Assembly (NCBI GenBank): GCA_945865355.1
Contig: CAMBDN010000134.1
Location: 1 to 6,997, forward strand
Length of the DNA stretch: 6,997 bases
Origin: Legionella genomosp. 1
Lineage (GTDB): Bacteria; Pseudomonadota; Gammaproteobacteria; Legionellales; Legionellaceae
Reading direction: 5' to 3'
Part shown: one piece after another, positions 1-6,260 of the stretch
Position numbering within the stretch: position 1 is the stretch's first letter
Layout of the letters: each line of letters begins with the position of its first letter
Notes under the pieces: model-generated
What the model was told of the DNA's origin: nothing
Databases searched by the model: none
Seen by the model: the letters and a program-made list of their open reading frames with translations, nothing else
Position numbers and translations under genes: made by a program

Positions 1-41
1 ACTTGCTCACGCTGTATATAATCACGTATTTGCAGCAGCAT
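1..41 (-). CDS. feoC: FeoC-like protein, N-terminal fragment (cut by window edge)
   Basis: Only 13 full codons and the first two bases of a fourteenth are present; they read MLLQIRDYIQREQ and then Val (GTN). This resembles the start of FeoC, the small winged-helix partner of FeoB, whose first helix usually reads like 'L.QIRDYI'. The ATG (41-39) lies within the feoB 3' end, so the two genes overlap by 20 nt in different frames. A very purine-rich Shine-Dalgarno, AGGGGGG (52-46), stands 4 nt before the ATG. Position as third gene after feoA and feoB is the classical feoABC order. In the family FeoC is small (about 75-80 residues) and is thought to stabilise or regulate FeoB. The call rests on 14 residues plus context, so it is probable rather than certain; the rest of the gene lies left of the window. 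Confidence 0.72.
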   Translation of the reverse strand, partial: MLLQIRDYIQREQ

Positions 42-2283
42 GATGCCCCCCTGTTGTTACCGCAACAACGCGCATGGCCATAACAACCAAACCTACACAA
101 AGCACAACGCCCAAAAGCCAAGCCACCGATTGCTGTGGATGAAGCGCAAATGTTGCTAGCTGATAGAACAGTACCGCTGCCGCATACGCGACAATAAATG
201 ACCAAGCAATTGAAAACCACATCAGCTTACGGCTAGCTTCTTGCCGAATGGCAGCCATGGTCGATACACACGGAATATAAAGTAAAATAAACAGCAGGTA
301 AGCATAAGCACCAATCTTCCCATCAAAATGCTGGTACATGATGCCATAGACGGATTGCGACAATGCTCCATCAGGAGCAATGGCAACGATGGGGTTGAGC
401 AATGCGCCACCCAAGCCGGCAAGGTTCTGTGGAATCGACCAGGCCGCAGCAGCTAACGATCCAAAGAAATCGAATCCTGACACACTGCTCTGTGCAAGAT
501 GCCCCATCTGAACGTATAAGGTGTTTAAGGAGCCTACCACGACTTCTTTTGCGAGCATTCCTGATAACAAACCTACCGTAGCTGGCCAATTATCTTGATG
601 CAATCCCATCGGTGAAAAGACCGGAGTTAACCATTGACCAAGCAAAGATAAGACTGATTCACTACTTGCATCTGCTGTACTCACACCACCATGAATCGTT
701 AAGGCATTCAAACCACCCAATATCACACAAACAGGAATAATCATTTTTCCTGCGCGAATAAGAAAATAACGCAGCCGTAAGGATGTTTCTTTCAATAAAC
801 GACGTAATGACGGCTTATGATACGACGGGAGCTCCAAAATTAGTGGTGACGCTTGTCCACGAAGCATTGTTTTACGCAATAAAAAGCCCGTCAACACCGC
901 CATTAGGATCCCAATTAAATAAAGAGAAAAAACCACATTCTGACCACCATGAGGAAAAAAGGCTGCAACAAATACGGCATAAATAGCCAAACGAGCACTG
1001 CATGACATAAACGGGCTCATCAGCACTGTCAATAATCGATCTTGCTCAGAATCCAACGTACGAGCCGCCATGATCGCTGGCACATTACAGCCGAAGCCTA
1101 CGATCATCGGCACAAATGATTTTCCTGGCAAACCCAATACTCGCATAGCTTTATCAACGACGAAAGCAGCACGCGCCATATAACCTGACGTCTCCAAGAG
1201 CGACAAAAAGAAAAACATCGATGCAATCACCGGAATAAAAGTCAGCGTGGTATTAATCCCTTTACCGACACCATTCGCGAGCAATGCGATAAACCAGCTG
1301 GGCATCTGAATTTGCTGCAACAACCAGGTGGTTCCTTGTACAAAAATTGCATCCGTACTGATATCAAAAAAATCTTGAAATGCACCGCCAATATTGATGG
1401 CAAATAAAAACATCAAATACATCATGGCAAAAAATATAGGCAAAGCCCAAAATCGATGCAAAACGACACGATCAATTTTGGCAGTTAAATGCTCGCTAGC
1501 ATCAGAGCGCTTACGCTGTACCACCTCGACCACCTGATGTACCGTCTTATAACGTGCGTCAGCCATCAACACGTCAACATCAGCAATTTCTAGGATGTCT
1601 TCCAATACGTGCTGGATGTCATCATCACCCACCAATAATGAATCTCCCTCCAATACACGGCGAGCAAGATAAGGAACAAGATTGGGATTATCGTAACGGG
1701 CCAACAGCCGTTGCTCAATGACTGTCAATGCTTCGATAATGGATGTGGGTAACTGTAATTTTATAGGTACTGGAATTTCTTGTGAGCGTATGCCTTTTAA
1801 AATGGCTTGATGTAAGTCAGCCAGTCCTACTTTACGATGCGCTTGTAACGTTACCACCGGACAACCTAATCGTTGTGATAATTTTGCAGCATCAATGCTA
1901 ATCCCCCTTTGCTCAGCGAGATCGCTCATGTTCAGCGCAACAATCATGGGCCTACCTAACTCTAATAACTGACTGGTCAGGTATAAATGCCGCTCCAAAT
2001 GGCAGGCATCGATCACATCGATGATGAAATCGGCATCAAGCGTTGCAACTGCCCGAGCGGCAATTTGCTCATCCTGGCTAGCACCTTTATGTGAAGAAAC
2101 TAAAGAGTAAACACCCGGTAAGTCGGTGACATTAATAACTGCACCATCGATGCTGCATTGACCTGTTTTTTTCTCAACGGTAACCCCAGGCCAATTGCCT
2201 ACCCGTTGATGATCACCCGTTAATGCGTTAAATAATGTTGTTTTGCCGCAGTTGGGATTTCCCACCAGCATAATATGGGTCAT
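22..2283 (-). CDS. feoB: Ferrous iron transport protein B (GTPase-permease)
   Basis: Inner-membrane Fe(II) transporter with a cytosolic G-protein domain, 753 residues (E. coli FeoB is 773). The N-terminal G domain shows G1 GNPNCGKT (8-15), a G2 threonine (35), G3 DLPG (54-57) and G4 NMSD (118-121), the usual FeoB variant of NKxD. A helical spacer follows to about 270, then the membrane domain from about 280 with the two Gate regions: LETSGYMAR (363-371), FGCNVPAIMAARTL (397-410, Cys399) and MSPFMSCSARLAIY (422-435), then MLAKEVVVGSLNTLY (576-590) and PCVSTMAAIRQE (671-682, Cys672). The start is the ATG at 2283, which places G1 at the normal distance. It overlaps the feoA stop as ATGA and has GGGAG (2293-2289) 5 nt upstream. 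A longer frame runs back into feoA but adds 27 residues unlike FeoB. The C-terminus ends in a short GGHHAAANT tail. Translation is probably coupled to feoA and transcription is Fur-controlled. Confidence 0.98.
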   Translation of the reverse strand: MTHIMLVGNPNCGKTTLFNALTGDHQRVGNWPGVTVEKKTGQCSIDGAVINVTDLPGVYSLVSSHKGASQDEQIAARAVATLDADFIIDVIDACHLERHLYLTSQLLELGRPMIVALNMSDLAEQRGISIDAAKLSQRLGCPVVTLQAHRKVGLADLHQAILKGIRSQEIPVPIKLQLPTSIIEALTVIEQRLLARYDNPNLVPYLARRVLEGDSLLVGDDDIQHVLEDILEIADVDVLMADARYKTVHQVVEVVQRKRSDASEHLTAKIDRVVLHRFWALPIFFAMMYLMFLFAINIGGAFQDFFDISTDAIFVQGTTWLLQQIQMPSWFIALLANGVGKGINTTLTFIPVIASMFFFLSLLETSGYMARAAFVVDKAMRVLGLPGKSFVPMIVGFGCNVPAIMAARTLDSEQDRLLTVLMSPFMSCSARLAIYAVFVAAFFPHGGQNVVFSLYLIGILMAVLTGFLLRKTMLRGQASPLILELPSYHKPSLRRLLKETSLRLRYFLIRAGKMIIPVCVILGGLNALTIHGGVSTADASSESVLSLLGQWLTPVFSPMGLHQDNWPATVGLLSGMLAKEVVVGSLNTLYVQMGHLAQSSVSGFDFFGSLAAAAWSIPQNLAGLGGALLNPIVAIAPDGALSQSVYGIMYQHFDGKIGAYAYLLFILLYIPCVSTMAAIRQEASRKLMWFSIAWSFIVAYAAAVLFYQLATFALHPQQSVAWLLGVVLCVGLVVMAMRVVAVTTGGHHAAANT

Positions 2284-2510
2284 ACGCGCTCCCACTGAAG
2301 ATAGCAGGCCTCTTCTTTGCGCAAAGCAAGTGATGTACCACGTACTTCGACCTGAACTGGACATCCAAAGGGCGCTACACGCGTCACAAGAAGCTCCGCG
2401 CCGCGTGTTACCCCTAGCGACAGAAGACGGCGCCGGTAAAGCACATCAGTTTGCCCAAAATCAACCAAGCGTACCTGATCACCTGGCACAAGATCAGTGA
2501 GTTTTATCAT
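2280..2510 (-). CDS. feoA: Ferrous iron transport protein A
   Basis: Small cytosolic SH3-like protein of 76 residues that assists FeoB in Fe(II) uptake. The sequence begins MIKLTDLVPGDQVRLVDFG and contains the family pattern of a leading 'L..L..G....V', a central 'RRRLLSLGVTRGAEL' and a 'P.GCPVQVEVRGTSLALRKEEA' segment. This matches FeoA length and layout. The ATG at 2510-2508 was chosen because an upstream in-frame GTG at 2549 would add 13 residues with no FeoA likeness and would lie at or upstream of the predicted transcription start. No purine-rich Shine-Dalgarno precedes the ATG (the leader there reads TTACTCAAAAT), so initiation probably relies on a short AT-rich leader of about 20-25 nt. 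It is the first gene of the feo operon, with its stop overlapping the feoB start. Confidence 0.95.
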   Translation of the reverse strand: MIKLTDLVPGDQVRLVDFGQTDVLYRRRLLSLGVTRGAELLVTRVAPFGCPVQVEVRGTSLALRKEEACYLQWERV

Positions 2511-2539
2511 ATTTTGAGTAACTATATTGAAAAAAATAG

Positions 2540-2548
2540 AGTATAACA
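2540..2548 (-). promoter_or_regulatory. feoA promoter, extended -10 element
   Basis: On the minus strand the bases read TGTTATACT, a TGn extension directly joined to a near-consensus -10 (TATACT at 2545-2540). No good -35 hexamer stands at 16-18 bp; TGATTA at 16 bp is poor, which fits an extended -10 promoter. Transcription would begin near 2533, about 22 nt before the feoA ATG. The upstream half of the promoter is covered by the Fur box. Confidence 0.65.
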
Positions 2549-2553
2549 CAAAT

Positions 2554-2572
2554 GATATCGATAATCATTCTC
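2554..2572. promoter_or_regulatory. Fur box upstream of feoABC
   Basis: The plus strand reads GATATCGATAATCATTCTC, which matches the 19-bp Fur consensus GATAATGATAATCATTATC at 16 of 19 positions. It can also be read as two overlapping 7-1-7 Fur sites offset by 6 bp (2553-2567 and 2559-2573). It covers the -35 side of the feoA extended -10 promoter, the expected geometry for repression by Fur-Fe(II) of a ferrous iron importer. Confidence 0.85.
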
Positions 2573-2581
2573 ATTTTGTAA

Positions 2582-3661
2582 CTAAAGCGATTGAATCTGC
2601 CGGCGGTGATGACGACGCGCATAATCTTCAGATTGCATTTCTTCCAATCGACTTAATGTACGTTGAAATTTATTGTACATCTCACCTTCAAGATAAAGCT
2701 GTTTAGCAGCAACAGCCGCTGAAATCACTAGTTGTATTCCTCGGTCATACATCACATCTATAAAATGAATCAGTAAAATAACCTTTACGGTATCCCTAAC
2801 CGTCAATGCAGGTATATCACTGACAAATACGGTATCAAAACGATCTGCAATTTCAAGATAGTCCAATTGACTCCGCGGTAAATTACAAATAACATCAAAT
2901 TTAAACCACACAGCACGTTCGCTACATTTCACAGACGGAATCAACCGGTTTTGTACACAAAGTTCTACCCCATCGGCCAGATCAATAGCGAGGGACGTAA
3001 ATTGCTGAACCAGCTCTTGCTGAGTTGCTTGATTCAGAGGATGAAGATAGGCTTGCCGTAACGGTTGACGCCCTAACCGATAATCAGTGTGTTCTGCCAA
3101 AGCAATGACTTCACAATGTTGGTTTAACAATTCAATGGCTGGTAAAAACCGTTCGCGCCGAGGCCCATTCAGATAGAGATCATCAGGGCAAATATTTGAT
3201 GTTGCAACCAGTACCACATGGCGTGCAAAAAGCGCTTCTAGTAATTCCGCAAGAATCATTGCATCCGCAACGTCATGCACCATAAACTCATCAAAACATA
3301 ATAGCCGGGTTGTTTTAGCAATATTAGCGGCAATACGTCGTAGAGGATCTTTTTGCCCCTGTAACCGACGTAATTGCGCATCAATTTGTTGCATAAATTG
3401 GTGAAAATGAAACCGCGACTTTTGTTTTTCCTCAACGTGTTGATAAAATAAATCGCCTAAATAGGTTTTTCCTACCCCGACAGGACCATACAAATAAAGG
3501 CCCTTCACTGGCACCTTATACCATGAGTTAAACCACGACGGCTTGGGTAATGTTAATTCATCAGCTACACGCTGCATCGACTTAATCACTTCCCGTTGTG
3601 CTGGATCATCATTGATTTCAGCACGGGCAACAACTTCATTATAGTGATCAGTCAGATTCAT
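2582..3661 (-). CDS. zapE: Cell division protein ZapE (AFG1-like AAA ATPase)
   Basis: P-loop ATPase of the ZapE/AFG1 family (formerly YhcM), 359 residues against 375 in E. coli. In E. coli ZapE binds the Z ring and modulates FtsZ bundling, mainly under anaerobic or heat stress; that role is carried over from the family. Visible motifs are Walker A GPVGVGKT (59-66), Walker B LLCFDEF (120-126) followed by the family-typical MVHDVADAM, a sensor-like VLVATSN (150-156) and NGPRRERFLPAI (165-176). The GLYLYGPVGVGKT run is characteristic of the family. The ATG at 3661-3659 lies inside the upstream hydrolase gene (14-nt overlap) and has only a weak GTGAG upstream, so translational coupling is likely. 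The TAG stop lies 9 bp before the feo Fur box. Confidence 0.93.
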   Translation of the reverse strand: MNLTDHYNEVVARAEINDDPAQREVIKSMQRVADELTLPKPSWFNSWYKVPVKGLYLYGPVGVGKTYLGDLFYQHVEEKQKSRFHFHQFMQQIDAQLRRLQGQKDPLRRIAANIAKTTRLLCFDEFMVHDVADAMILAELLEALFARHVVLVATSNICPDDLYLNGPRRERFLPAIELLNQHCEVIALAEHTDYRLGRQPLRQAYLHPLNQATQQELVQQFTSLAIDLADGVELCVQNRLIPSVKCSERAVWFKFDVICNLPRSQLDYLEIADRFDTVFVSDIPALTVRDTVKVILLIHFIDVMYDRGIQLVISAAVAAKQLYLEGEMYNKFQRTLSRLEEMQSEDYARRHHRRQIQSL

Positions 3662-4316
3662 CTAGCAAATGCTCACGAATGGTTTCAATAAGACGCTCTT
3701 TTAAATCAATTAATTTACCATGAAAAAAATGCCCCGTATCAGCAAAGCGAAGCATGGGTAGAGGTGGCGATAGGTGTGTCGCGAAATCAAGCACCTCTTG
3801 CAGCGGAACCAATTCATCATCGTCGCCTATCACAACGATCCATGGAAAAGGGGCTGGTAAAAATTCAGCGTAATTGTAATGATGGACACTAGGAGCCACT
3901 GTGATCAATAACGAGTGCTTACATTGTGCTGCTGCGCGATAAGCAACGTATGAGCCAAACGAAAAACCAGCAAACAAAAGCTCTGCTTCGGGTATTTCCT
4001 GCAGACATTGACGCGCCAACAACAACATATCTTCACTTTCACCTCGCCCCTCGTCATAGGTGCCTGCTGTTTCACCTACGCCACGAAAATTAAAACGAAG
4101 ACTTGCTATATTAAGTTCTTTAAAGACCCGAGCCAAGGTCGTGACGACCTTGTTATTCATCGTGCCACCTTGCAATGAATGCGGGTGGCCTAGAAGGGCT
4201 ACATATCGTTTATCAACCGTATTAGGTACGGTCAGAGCTACCTGTAAAGTGCCGATTTGTCCAGGAAAAGCGAAGAAATGCTCGCCAGGGGTATTTAATT
4301 TGTCAATCAGTAACAT
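3648..4316 (-). CDS. Alpha/beta-fold hydrolase, COG2945-like
   Basis: Cytosolic alpha/beta hydrolase of 222 residues with no signal peptide, substrate unknown. It carries the family signature GHPHSLQGGTMNNKVV (43-58, oxyanion-hole region), FNFRGVGETAGTYDEGRGE (75-93), the nucleophile elbow GFSFG (117-121, Ser119), an acidic stretch GDDDELVP (164-171) where the catalytic Asp belongs, and GHFFHGKL (195-202) with the catalytic His (His196 most likely). The triad is therefore intact. Proteins of this group are annotated as predicted hydrolases or esterases, and their physiological substrates are not established. The ATG at 4316 has no clear Shine-Dalgarno, but no other start keeps the N-terminal strands. 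It leads a two-gene unit with zapE and is divergent from panB. No functional link to ZapE or iron uptake is evident. Confidence 0.88.
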   Translation of the reverse strand: MLLIDKLNTPGEHFFAFPGQIGTLQVALTVPNTVDKRYVALLGHPHSLQGGTMNNKVVTTLARVFKELNIASLRFNFRGVGETAGTYDEGRGESEDMLLLARQCLQEIPEAELLFAGFSFGSYVAYRAAAQCKHSLLITVAPSVHHYNYAEFLPAPFPWIVVIGDDDELVPLQEVLDFATHLSPPLPMLRFADTGHFFHGKLIDLKERLIETIREHLLDESD

Positions 4317-4360
4317 AACGATTTACGATGCCATTGCAAAATGAAAGATCATAACGCATC

Positions 4361-4388
4361 TTGCAATTTTATGCGCGTCAATTATGAT
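4361..4388 (+). promoter_or_regulatory. Candidate promoter for the panB leader and panBC
   Basis: TTGCAA (4361-4366) and TATGAT (4383-4388) are separated by 16 bp, a fair sigma70 match. Transcription would start near 4395, giving a leader of roughly 125 nt before panB that includes the 21-codon upstream ORF. The same segment must also hold the leftward promoter of the hydrolase gene, for which no convincing hexamer pair was found. The assignment is by eye and moderately uncertain. Confidence 0.45.
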
Positions 4389-4458
4389 CAGAGATGCATC
4401 GACTCTGCAGTTTTAGAGCGGTGACTTTATAAACACTAATTTTTGGAGGACTTGATCC

Positions 4459-4524
4459 ATGAGACAGGTACCTGATACATCCATTGTTTTCAATATGCGC
4501 CCCCTTCAAGGGAGGCTGTCATGA
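4459..4524 (+). CDS. 21-codon upstream ORF, possible panB leader peptide
   Basis: A short reading frame starts at ATG 4459 and ends with TGA 4522-4524, which overlaps the panB start codon as ATGA. It has a strong Shine-Dalgarno, TTTTGGAGGA (4441-4450), with 9 nt between GGAGG and the ATG. The peptide begins MRQVPDTSIVFNM and ends RPLQGRLS. It resembles nothing I know and has no run of branched-chain or other control codons, so classical attenuation is not indicated. The last part of the frame contains a hairpin that can hide the panB Shine-Dalgarno, so its translation could open panB for initiation. It could be a non-conserved chance ORF; the good ribosome site and exact stop/start overlap argue against that but do not exclude it. 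Confidence 0.5.
   Translation: MRQVPDTSIVFNMRPLQGRLS
4499..4516 (+). promoter_or_regulatory. Hairpin that can mask the panB Shine-Dalgarno
   Basis: In RNA, GCCCCC (4499-4504) can pair with GGGAGGC (4510-4516) as six G-C pairs with one bulged A (4513) and a 5-nt loop UUCAA. The right arm contains GGAGG (4511-4515), the panB Shine-Dalgarno, 5 nt before the ATG. The structure lies fully inside the upstream ORF, so ribosomes translating it would melt the stem. Pairing is seen directly; a regulatory role is inferred. Confidence 0.45.
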
Positions 4525-5309
4525 ACATACTCGATTTCAAACGTAGAAAAGAACAGCAATCAAAAATCAGCATGCTAACGTGTTATGACTACCCTTCAGC
4601 CTGCACTGTTGCTGAATCAAATATCGATTGCGTGTTAGTCGGTGATTCTGTGGCTATGGCCGTTCACGGTTATGATAGTACGATCATGGCAAACATGGAC
4701 ATGATGGTCTTACACACCGCCGCCGTTGCGCGAGGAATAAACCAGCAATTTTTAGTGAGCGATCTCCCTTTCCTCTGTCACCGTGTTTCACATACTGACA
4801 CCATACAAAATGTCAAAAAGTTATTACAAGCAGGTGCTCATGCAGTGAAAATTGAAGGGGCAGATGCAGATGTTTGCCAAACGATTAACTATCTGGTTAC
4901 CGCAGGTGTGCCTGTGATGGGACATATAGGCCTTACCCCGCAATCGATTCATCAATTGGGTGGTTATAAAGTGCAAGGCAAAGAACAAGAACAAGCCGCC
5001 TTACTCGTTCAACAAGCTAACCGATTGGAAGCTGCCGGCTGCTTCGCGCTTGTTATTGAGTGTGTACCAAGTCAGGTGGCAAAAACGATTACCGAGGCAC
5101 TGACCATCCCAACGATTGGGATAGGTGCTGGCGTTGAAACGGATGGGCAAGTATTGGTTTGGCATGACATGCTGGGACTACAAACCTCATTCAAACCAAG
5201 GTTTATTAAGCAATTTGCTCAGGGTAAAGAAGTGTTGCTTGCAGCAATCAATACCTATGTAGAGCAAGTTCAAAACACCCATTTTCCAGCTGTTGAACAT
5301 GCGTTTTGA
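4521..5309 (+). CDS. panB: 3-methyl-2-oxobutanoate hydroxymethyltransferase
   Basis: Ketopantoate hydroxymethyltransferase transfers a one-carbon unit from 5,10-methylene-tetrahydrofolate to 2-ketoisovalerate, the first step of pantothenate synthesis. It has 262 residues (E. coli 264), is cytosolic, and is a decameric TIM barrel in the family. Motifs in order: MLTCYDYPSA (18-27), VGDSVAM (40-46, Asp42), SDLPF (80-84, Asp81), VKIEG (109-113, Lys110 and Glu112), GHIGLTPQS (134-142), VIECVP (178-183, Glu180, the general base in E. coli) and TIGIGAG (198-204). All metal and substrate ligands known from E. coli have counterparts. The ATG has GGGAGG 5 nt upstream and overlaps the stop of a short upstream ORF. 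panC follows 129 nt later in the same frame. The partners panD and panE are not in the window. Confidence 0.97.
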   Translation: MNILDFKRRKEQQSKISMLTCYDYPSACTVAESNIDCVLVGDSVAMAVHGYDSTIMANMDMMVLHTAAVARGINQQFLVSDLPFLCHRVSHTDTIQNVKKLLQAGAHAVKIEGADADVCQTINYLVTAGVPVMGHIGLTPQSIHQLGGYKVQGKEQEQAALLVQQANRLEAAGCFALVIECVPSQVAKTITEALTIPTIGIGAGVETDGQVLVWHDMLGLQTSFKPRFIKQFAQGKEVLLAAINTYVEQVQNTHFPAVEHAF

Positions 5310-5333
5310 GCAGAAAAGTTTATTGACAACGTC

Positions 5334-5415
5334 CGTCATCCCGAACGTAGTGAGCGATCTCCGAAAGTGGCACCGAGCCCTATTAGGGAGATCCCTCACT
5401 ACGTTTGGAATGACG
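5334..5415. repeat. Imperfect palindromic repeat between panB and panC
   Basis: Two 29-nt arms, 5334-5362 and 5387-5415, are inverted copies that match at 26 of 29 positions, around a 24-nt centre. The outer ends read CGTCAT and ATGACG, and the inner part ends in GATCTCC / GGAGATC. The pattern CGTCATccCGAACGTAGTGA resembles a dispersed palindrome familiar from many bacterial genomes, which when translated gives 'HPERSE' in one frame and 'FGMTD' in another. It has no transposase and is best seen as a small non-autonomous or REP-like element. In the panBC transcript it would form a long stable hairpin. It has no T-run after it and is not a typical terminator. Confidence 0.8.
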
Positions 5416-5438
5416 TGCATCCTGGGAAGCTAATTAAC

Positions 5439-6200
5439 ATGCAAATCTTTCATCATCCAGATGAGTGGCTTACATTTCGTCAGACGATACCTACCCATTT
5501 ATCACTTGGTTTTGTCCCAACCATGGGAAATCTACACCAAGGTCATGCCTCTCTCTATACAAAAAGTCAGCAAGAAAATGATCGCACCATCGCTAGCCTC
5601 TTTATTAATCCAACGCAATTTAACCGCAGAGATGACTTTACCCATTATCCTCGCACGTTAGATGCTGATCTTGAGTTACTTCAAAGCAATGGCGTAGATT
5701 ATTGTCTGCTACCCACAGAACAGGCCATCTATATTGACGATTATCATTATCAAGTACAAGAAGCTCGCGATAGCCTTCCGATGGAAGGCAAACACCGACC
5801 GGGTCATTTTACCGGCGTATTAACTGTCGTCATAAAATTATTAAATCTAGCCAAACCACATCGCGCCTATTTTGGTGAAAAAGATTATCAACAACTTCAA
5901 CTCATCCGTGGCATGGTTAACGCCTTTTTCATGAACATAGAAATTATTTCTTGCCCAATTATTCGCGAACCCAGTGGTCTTGCTTATAGCTCACGCAATA
6001 ATCGCCTTAACAACGAACAACGACAAATTGCGGCTCAATTTGCACAGATTTTTCATCAAACCGCTTTCTCTTGTGAGCAGTTGAAAACCGAACTCAATGA
6101 TCATGGAATAGAAGTAGAATACCTTGAAGAGCATGCTGGTAGGCGTTTCGTCGCCATAAAAATTGGGGATATACGCCTAATTGATAATTATCCGCTCTGA
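5439..6200 (+). CDS. panC: Pantoate--beta-alanine ligase (pantothenate synthetase)
   Basis: Cytosolic enzyme that joins D-pantoate and beta-alanine, using ATP through a pantoyl-adenylate, to give pantothenate. Motifs: PTMGNLHQGH (27-36, the HIGH-type nucleotide site), LFINPTQF (54-61), KHRPGHFTGV (118-127), GEKDYQQLQLIRG (146-158) and LAYSSRN (181-187; most family members have Met where Tyr183 is). It has 253 residues, about 30 fewer than E. coli, and the loss lies in the C-terminal dimerisation/lid domain; the catalytic domain is complete. Short PanC forms of this size are, as I recall, usual in Legionella. The ATG at 5439 was chosen because MQIFHHPDEWLTFRQ matches the usual start; GGGAAG lies 9 nt upstream. 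The frame is open further upstream through the palindrome to the panB stop, but that part is repeat sequence. It is followed by a hairpin terminator. Confidence 0.96.
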   Translation: MQIFHHPDEWLTFRQTIPTHLSLGFVPTMGNLHQGHASLYTKSQQENDRTIASLFINPTQFNRRDDFTHYPRTLDADLELLQSNGVDYCLLPTEQAIYIDDYHYQVQEARDSLPMEGKHRPGHFTGVLTVVIKLLNLAKPHRAYFGEKDYQQLQLIRGMVNAFFMNIEIISCPIIREPSGLAYSSRNNRLNNEQRQIAAQFAQIFHQTAFSCEQLKTELNDHGIEVEYLEEHAGRRFVAIKIGDIRLIDNYPL

Positions 6201-6213
6201 TCAAAATAAAATG

Positions 6214-6260
6214 GGTAGCCTGCATGTAGGGCAACGCTGCGCAATGCAGGCTCACCTTTT
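6214..6260. terminator. Probable bidirectional terminator formed by a dispersed palindrome
   Basis: AGCCTGCAT (6217-6225) and ATGCAGGCT (6244-6252) form a perfect 9-bp stem, extended by GGT/ACC (6214-6216 with 6254-6256) across one bulged C, with an 18-nt loop. On the plus strand TTTT follows (6257-6260); on the minus strand the stem is followed by ATTTTATTTTGA. It lies 13 nt after panC and between convergent frames, so it fits a two-way terminator. The stem and loop resemble the common repeat of the type GTAGCCCGGAT...CGCAACG...ATCCGGG, so it may be a repeat that has taken a terminator role. Confidence 0.6.

Noticed and set aside
2284..2364. Longer feoB reading frame starting at 2364
   Set aside because: The added 27 residues overlap feoA, show no FeoB likeness, and the ATG at 2283 has an SD and the ATGA overlap with feoA.
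2243..2500. Plus-strand 85-codon frame antisense to feoA
   Set aside because: It is a shadow of feoA/feoB with no motif and no ribosome site.
2511..2549. Longer feoA starting at GTG 2549
   Set aside because: It would begin in the promoter's -10 region, upstream of the likely transcription start, and adds residues unlike FeoA.
4060..4344. Plus-strand 94-codon frame antisense to the hydrolase
   Set aside because: The opposite strand encodes a complete hydrolase with an intact triad; this frame has no recognisable content.
4390..4458. Transcription attenuator or riboswitch in the panB leader
   Set aside because: I could find no stem followed by a U-run and no known riboswitch core in this stretch.
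5187..5420. Minus-strand 77-codon frame across the panB end and the repeat
   Set aside because: It is antisense to panB and the palindrome; it contains the repeat-derived FGMTD and NVVRDL strings and no domain.
5367..5438. panC start at GTG 5367
   Set aside because: The added 24 codons are mostly the palindromic repeat; the product from ATG 5439 begins exactly where PanC proteins usually do.
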